From Burkholderia sp. Bp8992 (GTDB lineage Bacteria; Pseudomonadota; Gammaproteobacteria; Burkholderiales; Burkholderiaceae), in assembly GCF_003853705.1 (NCBI RefSeq), contig NZ_QTQI01000011.1, forward strand, positions 124,001-188,000: a stretch of 64,000 nucleotides of DNA, in the 5' to 3' direction. Below, piece by piece: positions 60,092 through 64,000 of this stretch. Numbering within the stretch: the stretch's first letter is position 1; each line of letters opens with the position of its first letter. The position numbers were made by a program, and so were the translations under genes. A model generated the notes under the pieces. That model was not told where the DNA came from, ran no database searches, and saw only the letters and a list, made by a program, of their open reading frames with translations.

Positions 60092-60616
60092 TCATAGCTT
60101 GCCCGGCCTCGGGTCGGGCACGAAGCCGTCGCGGTTCGGCATCTGCACATGCGGCAGCGTACGTGCGTCGAGCCGGGCGTCGCCGGGCACGATGCCGTTC
60201 AGGTGGAGAACATACGCGGTGACCGCATAGACGTCGTCCGCGCTCAGCGATTGCGGTGCGTTGTACGGCATCGCACGGCGAATGTAGTCGAACAGCGTCG
60301 TCGCGTAGGGCCAGTAGCTGCCGACCGTCTTTTTCGGCTTGACGTTCGCGAGCGAGCCGATGCCGCCGACGAGCGGATCGCCGACGCCGCCTTCTCCGCC
60401 GGCGCCGTGACACATCGCGCATTTGTCGGCGAACACGCGGCCGCCGCGCGCGACCGTGCCCGCGCCTGACGGCAAGCCGCTGCCGTCCGGCGCGACGTCG
60501 ATGTCCCACGCGGCGAGCGCCGCGCGGTCGACTGGCTGCCCGAGGCCGAAGCCGGCGCCGAACGCGCTCGACGTCATCGCGCAGGCCGCCAGCAGGCAAG
60601 CGAGCGGCTTACGCAT
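60092..60616 (-). CDS. cytochrome c subunit of a sulfite dehydrogenase
   Basis: A 174-residue periplasmic monoheme cytochrome c with signal peptide (ACLLAACAMTSSAFG) and one heme site CAMCH (Cys66-His70), with the sixth-ligand methionine probably in RRAMPYNAPQSL. It starts inside the end of the molybdoenzyme gene (8-bp overlap), so the two are translated together. It would pass electrons from sulfite oxidation to the respiratory chain. It is much larger than SorB and much smaller than the diheme SoxD; the family is uncertain. Confidence 0.8.
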   Translation of the reverse strand: MRKPLACLLAACAMTSSAFGAGFGLGQPVDRAALAAWDIDVAPDGSGLPSGAGTVARGGRVFADKCAMCHGAGGEGGVGDPLVGGIGSLANVKPKKTVGSYWPYATTLFDYIRRAMPYNAPQSLSADDVYAVTAYVLHLNGIVPGDARLDARTLPHVQMPNRDGFVPDPRPGKL

Positions 60617-61865
60617 TGCGCACCTCGCCGTCCGCGCCGACGCGCCAGTTCTGGATGCCGTTGTAGTGGTACTGCGAGTTCAGGCCGCGCGCGGCGACGA
60701 GCGCGTCGCGGGTCGGCTGCACGTAGCCCGTCTCGTCGGTCGCGCGGCTTTGCAGGTCGGCCGGCTCGCCGCGCCACACCCAGTCGGCCTCGAAGCGCGT
60801 CAACGCACGGTCGCGTACGTCGCCGGCGAGCCGTGCGGGCCGCCACGTGCGACCACCGTCGGTCGATACGTCGACCGCGCGAATCCGGCCGCGGCCCGAC
60901 CACGCGTAGCCGCTGATCGGGTAATAGCCATGCGCGGCGAGCCGATGGCCGGCCGACGGCCGCGTGATGACCGACTTCGCGTCCATCTCGAACACGAACT
61001 GGCGCGCGCAGCCGTCGGGCAGCAGATTCGTGTATTTCGACGTTTCCTCGCGTGTCATCTCCGGCGCACGCACCAGCTTCAGCCGCCGCAGCCACTTGAT
61101 GTTCGTGTTGCCTTCGAAACCCGGCACGATCAGCCGCACCGGGTAGCCGTTCTCCGGCCGCAGTCGTTCGCCGTTCTGCGCATAGACGACCAGCGCGCGC
61201 TCGAGGATCCGGTCGAGCGGCAGGCTGCGCGTCATCGCCGCGCCGTCCGCGCCTTCGGCGAGCAGCCAGCGTGCGTCGGCATCGACGCCCGTTTCATCGA
61301 GCAGCGTCGACAGCCGGACGCCGGTCCATTCGCAGCACGACAGCAGCCCGTGCGTGAACTGAACCGGCAGCCCGCTCGGGCCGTTCCATTCGCTGCCGGT
61401 ATTGCCCGAGCATTCGAGGAAGTGGATCCGCGATTCGGACGGAAAACGCAGCAGGTCGTCCAACGTGAAGACGCGCGGCTCGCGCACGAGGCCGTGCACG
61501 ACGATGCGATGACGCTGCGCATCGATGTCCGGTACGCCCGCGTGATGACGTTCGTAGACGAGCCCGTTCGGCGTGATGTCGCCGAACAGGTCGGCGAGCG
61601 GCGTCATCGACGAGCCGGAACCGGGTAGCACGGGCGAGCGCGCGCTGCGGCGGATCACGTCGCGCTCGTGCTGCCCCGGCATGCCGTACGGTGGCGACAG
61701 CAACGGCGCACCGGGCGCGCGCGTCCACGGCGGCACATCGAGCGGCTGGCTCGCGAGCGCACCGCCGGCAGGCAGCATCGCCGCCGCCCAGCCGCCGGCC
61801 AACTGGCGCAGTGCGGCGCGCCGGCCGCTTCGCGGTGCACGGGGAGGAAAGCGGGAATCGGTCAT
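60609..61865 (-). CDS. soxC: molybdopterin sulfite dehydrogenase (SoxC/SorA-type)
   Basis: A 418-residue molybdenum-cofactor enzyme with a twin-arginine signal (PRSGRRAALRQLAGGW). The sulfite-oxidase core shows as FPSESRIHFLECSGNTGSEW, in which Cys is the molybdenum ligand, and GYPVRLIVPGFEGNTNIKWL. The dimerisation domain at the end carries DVSTDGGRTWRPARLAG. It is SoxC-like by the C-S-G-N pattern, but the rest of the Sox system is absent, so it probably works as a sulfite dehydrogenase. The ATG at 61865 fits; the frame upstream lacks a ribosome site. Confidence 0.85.
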   Translation of the reverse strand: MTDSRFPPRAPRSGRRAALRQLAGGWAAAMLPAGGALASQPLDVPPWTRAPGAPLLSPPYGMPGQHERDVIRRSARSPVLPGSGSSMTPLADLFGDITPNGLVYERHHAGVPDIDAQRHRIVVHGLVREPRVFTLDDLLRFPSESRIHFLECSGNTGSEWNGPSGLPVQFTHGLLSCCEWTGVRLSTLLDETGVDADARWLLAEGADGAAMTRSLPLDRILERALVVYAQNGERLRPENGYPVRLIVPGFEGNTNIKWLRRLKLVRAPEMTREETSKYTNLLPDGCARQFVFEMDAKSVITRPSAGHRLAAHGYYPISGYAWSGRGRIRAVDVSTDGGRTWRPARLAGDVRDRALTRFEADWVWRGEPADLQSRATDETGYVQPTRDALVAARGLNSQYHYNGIQNWRVGADGEVRNA

Positions 61866-61911
61866 GGTCGAACGCAGGTTGCGCGCGGGAGCCGCGCGCA
61901 GGGAAACGAAC

Positions 61912-61963
61912 ATTCTCGGCAACCGGGCGCGGCGCGGCAAACAACGATTCCCGCTTTGCTTAT
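61912..61963 (-). promoter_or_regulatory. sulfur-type promoter of the sulfite dehydrogenase/SfnG operon
   Basis: On the minus strand ATAAGCAAAGCGGGAATCGT (61963-61944) starts 46 bp before GAGAAT (61917-61912), which serves as the -10. The element matches 15 of 20 positions of the one at 57461. The start codon of the molybdoenzyme is about 47 bp downstream. Confidence 0.6.
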
Positions 61964-61997
61964 CGTGCCTATTGCGCTGCGCCCGCTGCGCGTGCCG

Positions 61998-63182
61998 TCA
62001 GAACTTCACGCGCAGCCCGCTGACGAACGCGAGCTGGCGGTTCGTCGACGACGCACTGCCGATGTTCGAGATCGCCGCGATCTTGCGGTAGCCGCCCGAC
62101 GTGGCCGTGCTCGCATCGCCGGCCGCGAGCTGGTAAATGCCCGATACGTAGATATCGGTGCGCTTCGACAGCGCGTAGTCGAACCCGAGCGTGAACTGGT
62201 GCCAGCGCGGCTTCAGCGTCTGGCCGCCGGTGCCCGGCAGGCCGCTCGCGCGCCCGTCGGTGAACGTATAGACGCCGATCAGCGTGGCGGCCGGCGTGAT
62301 CTGGTAGCGCGCGTTCACGTCGTAGTTGTTGAACTTGCGCGACGAGCCGTCGACATAGTTGAGCTGCGTGTGGCTCCAGGCGAAGCCGAGCGTCGCGCGG
62401 CCGAGCGCGTAGTTCGCGCCGAGTGCACCGATCTGCTGCTTGAGCACGCCGCCGTTCAGCCCGTAGAAGAATGCGCCGCTGTAGTCGTTGCCGGTGGTCG
62501 AGGTCGCGCCGCCCACCGCGCCGCTCGTGTTCGACGTCGCGTTCGGGTGGTTGAATCGCACGTAGCCGCCGCCGACCGACAGCGGGCCGTTCACATAGTT
62601 CGCCGACGCGCCCCACGCGTTGTTGTTCGAGAAGCCGGTACCCGCGCCGCCGTTTGCCTGATTGCTGAATGCATAAAGCAGGTCGGCCGTGAAGCCGGCG
62701 ATCGTGTCGCTGCGGAATTTCACCGCGTTGTTCAGCCGGAAGCTCTGGTTCAGGTTGTCGTTGTCGCCCACGTGCGTGGCCGGCGACCAGAAGCCGGCGC
62801 CCGAGTACTGCGCGACGAGGTCGGTGATCGGCTCGTACTGGCGGCCGAACGTCAGCGTGCCGAGACCCTTCTTGCCGAGGCCCACGTATGCGGAGCGGCC
62901 GAACAGGCGGCCGCCCTGGCCGAGCCCGCCGTCGCTCGGGCGGAACCCGCCTTCGAGCGTGAAGACCGCCTGCAGGTCGCCGCCGAGGTCTTCCGCACCT
63001 TTCAGGCCCCAGCGGCTGCCGCTCAGCTTGCCGCTCGTCTGCTGGATGTTGCTTGCGCCGCCCTGGTTGTTCGTATACGCGATGCCGGCGTCGACGACAC
63101 CGTACAACGTGACCGAACTCTGCGCGTACGCACTGACCGAACCGATCGAAACCAAACCCAGGACTACCGATTTTTTGATCAT
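61998..63182 (-). CDS. Burkholderia-type trimeric porin
   Basis: A 394-residue gram-negative porin of the OmpC-like betaproteobacterial family. The signal peptide (KKSVVLGLVSIGSVSAYA) is followed by the first strand SSVTLYGVVDAGIAYTNN. Further landmarks are SRWGLKGAEDLGGDLQAVFT, the L3-region and the final strand ending in phenylalanine (FVSGLRVKF). It lies downstream of no sulfur gene on the same strand but upstream of the sulfite-dehydrogenase operon, so it may serve sulfur-compound entry, although many porins of this type are general. Confidence 0.9.
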   Translation of the reverse strand: MIKKSVVLGLVSIGSVSAYAQSSVTLYGVVDAGIAYTNNQGGASNIQQTSGKLSGSRWGLKGAEDLGGDLQAVFTLEGGFRPSDGGLGQGGRLFGRSAYVGLGKKGLGTLTFGRQYEPITDLVAQYSGAGFWSPATHVGDNDNLNQSFRLNNAVKFRSDTIAGFTADLLYAFSNQANGGAGTGFSNNNAWGASANYVNGPLSVGGGYVRFNHPNATSNTSGAVGGATSTTGNDYSGAFFYGLNGGVLKQQIGALGANYALGRATLGFAWSHTQLNYVDGSSRKFNNYDVNARYQITPAATLIGVYTFTDGRASGLPGTGGQTLKPRWHQFTLGFDYALSKRTDIYVSGIYQLAAGDASTATSGGYRKIAAISNIGSASSTNRQLAFVSGLRVKF

Positions 63183-63675
63183 GACTATCCTCTGTTTTTT
63201 ATGGGTACATCTGCGAGGATCACGATGCTATTGACGACAGGCGCGCCGACGAACGGTCGATCCGTGGTTTGCAAATCGCTGCGCGTCCGATTTGTAATGT
63301 GCGTTGCCGCCGCCCCGGCATGTCCGTTGCAATCGCGTCCGGCGCGCACGCTGCGGCGAATGCATCGATCGGACGGCGTACGCCGGGCGCCTCGAACTCG
63401 TGCACGCCGTCATATCGATCGATGAAATCGTTCGATGTCCGCATCACATGCGGCCGCGCTCGCGATGTTTTTACGCAACGCCGCACTGTGCGGCGGACCA
63501 CCGATGCGCTACGCGTGCCCGCATATCGATTCCGCAAAACGTTGGTAGGGCCGTCCGGCGCGTAACGGTAGAGTCTGGCATCCGGTCGCGGGCCGGCATG
63601 CGCCGGGAACCGCAGCGCACGCGTGTGCGCGTTCATCCCGGTTGGATGGATCAACGAATACAGGAGCCGTTTGAC
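63183..63675. other. 493-bp divergent region between porin and DUF3088 genes
   Basis: No gene seen. It must contain the porin promoter (minus strand) and that of the DUF3088 gene. The sequence near 63280-63300 and 63420-63480 is somewhat richer in A/T. No strong palindrome or sulfur-type element was found. Confidence 0.45.
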
Positions 63676-64000
63676 ATGAGTCGCGATGTGCTGTTTCTGC
63701 TGGAACCGGGTTTTGCCGATCCGAAGCATCCGGGCCAACGCTTCGTCTGTCCGCACGGACTGTCGATCGAAGGGCTGCTGGCGAGTGCGCCCGATCGTGC
63801 CGGCCGCATCGATGTGAAACGCGTCGGCTTCGAGCGGCCGCGGCCCGCGGTAATCGCCGCGCTCGACGAGGCGCACCAGGGCCTGCCGGTCCTCGTACTC
63901 GGTCGCGACCAGCCGGCGCCGGACGATGCGCAGACGCTCGGCGACGTGCGCTTCGTCACCGACGCGCGCCGCATTCTCGAGCTGCTGGCCGAACGCCACG
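63676..64000 (+). CDS. DUF3088 family protein (3' end outside window)
   Basis: The visible 108 residues begin MSRDVLFLLEPGFADPKHPG, followed by QRFVCPHGLSIEGLLAS, then a helical/strand domain with GFERPRPAVIAALDEAHQGL and LVLGRDQPAPDD. This matches the DUF3088 pattern, small proteins of unknown function with a conserved C-P-H-G-like motif. CAGGAG lies 10 bases upstream of the ATG. The gene runs off the end of the window. Confidence 0.7.
   Translation, partial: MSRDVLFLLEPGFADPKHPGQRFVCPHGLSIEGLLASAPDRAGRIDVKRVGFERPRPAVIAALDEAHQGLPVLVLGRDQPAPDDAQTLGDVRFVTDARRILELLAERH

Overview
The window is gene-dense, very GC-rich DNA with the look of a secondary chromosome of a Burkholderia, most likely the cepacia complex. 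The evidence is the codon usage, the Burkholderia-type trimeric porin (start MIKKSVVLGLVSIGSVSAYA), NodT/EmrAB efflux with a lipoprotein outer-membrane factor, and several oxidative sulfur-scavenging operons. The species assignment is inference. No tRNA, rRNA, CRISPR array or intact insertion sequence was seen.

Layout. 1-2.7 kb: end of a membrane-protein gene, a gluconate-dehydrogenase-type small subunit and a GMC flavin oxidoreductase. 2.7-6.4 kb: small stress or envelope genes (DUF305, FRG, low-affinity iron permease-like, BON, DUF1641, NUDIX). 6.9-11.6 kb: a complete EmrA/EmrB/NodT tripartite efflux operon, with a convergent OmpR-type regulator at 11.7-12.4 kb. 12.9-18.3 kb: small single genes, including an HPr-like protein without its histidine, a PhnA zinc-ribbon protein, a spermidine-synthase-like protein, a ribbon-helix-helix regulator, a YoaK/DUF1275 membrane protein and a DUF2909 pair. 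18.3-31.5 kb: a sulfur-type scavenging region with a Dpp-like ABC importer, a GNAT protein, two LLM flavin monooxygenases, a second (Rbs-like) ABC importer and an OsmC protein. 31.8-36.4 kb: azoreductase/HxlR pair, a decayed stretch and a LytS/LytTR two-component pair.

36.6-53.2 kb is the most unusual part. A leftward operon encodes an ABC exporter (ATPase and FtsX-like permease), a LolA-like lipoprotein-sorting protein and an outer-membrane barrel. Divergent from it is a rightward twelve-gene biosynthetic operon. This has two hot-dog dehydratases, a ketoreductase, an unusually long acyl carrier protein, a chain-length-factor-like ketosynthase and a full ketosynthase, that is, a highly reducing type II polyketide system with no enoyl reductase. 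It continues with two adenylating ligases, a MATE exporter, a methyltransferase, a citrate-synthase-like enzyme, a nicotianamine-synthase-like enzyme and a GNAT protein. I do not recognise it as a described pathway; a polyene-type acyl chain that is activated, modified and exported is the best guess.

53.4-63.2 kb: a second sulfur island with TauD dioxygenase, a Tau/Ssu-type ABC importer, an SfnB-like flavoprotein, an SfnG-like LLM monooxygenase, a sulfite-dehydrogenase pair and a porin. The four best sulfur promoters in the two islands share a 20-bp element (ATAA.C/A..GC.GAATCG type) placed 46-47 bp before the -10 hexamer, which suggests one common activator of the CysB/SsuR (LysR) kind. The window ends inside a DUF3088 gene.
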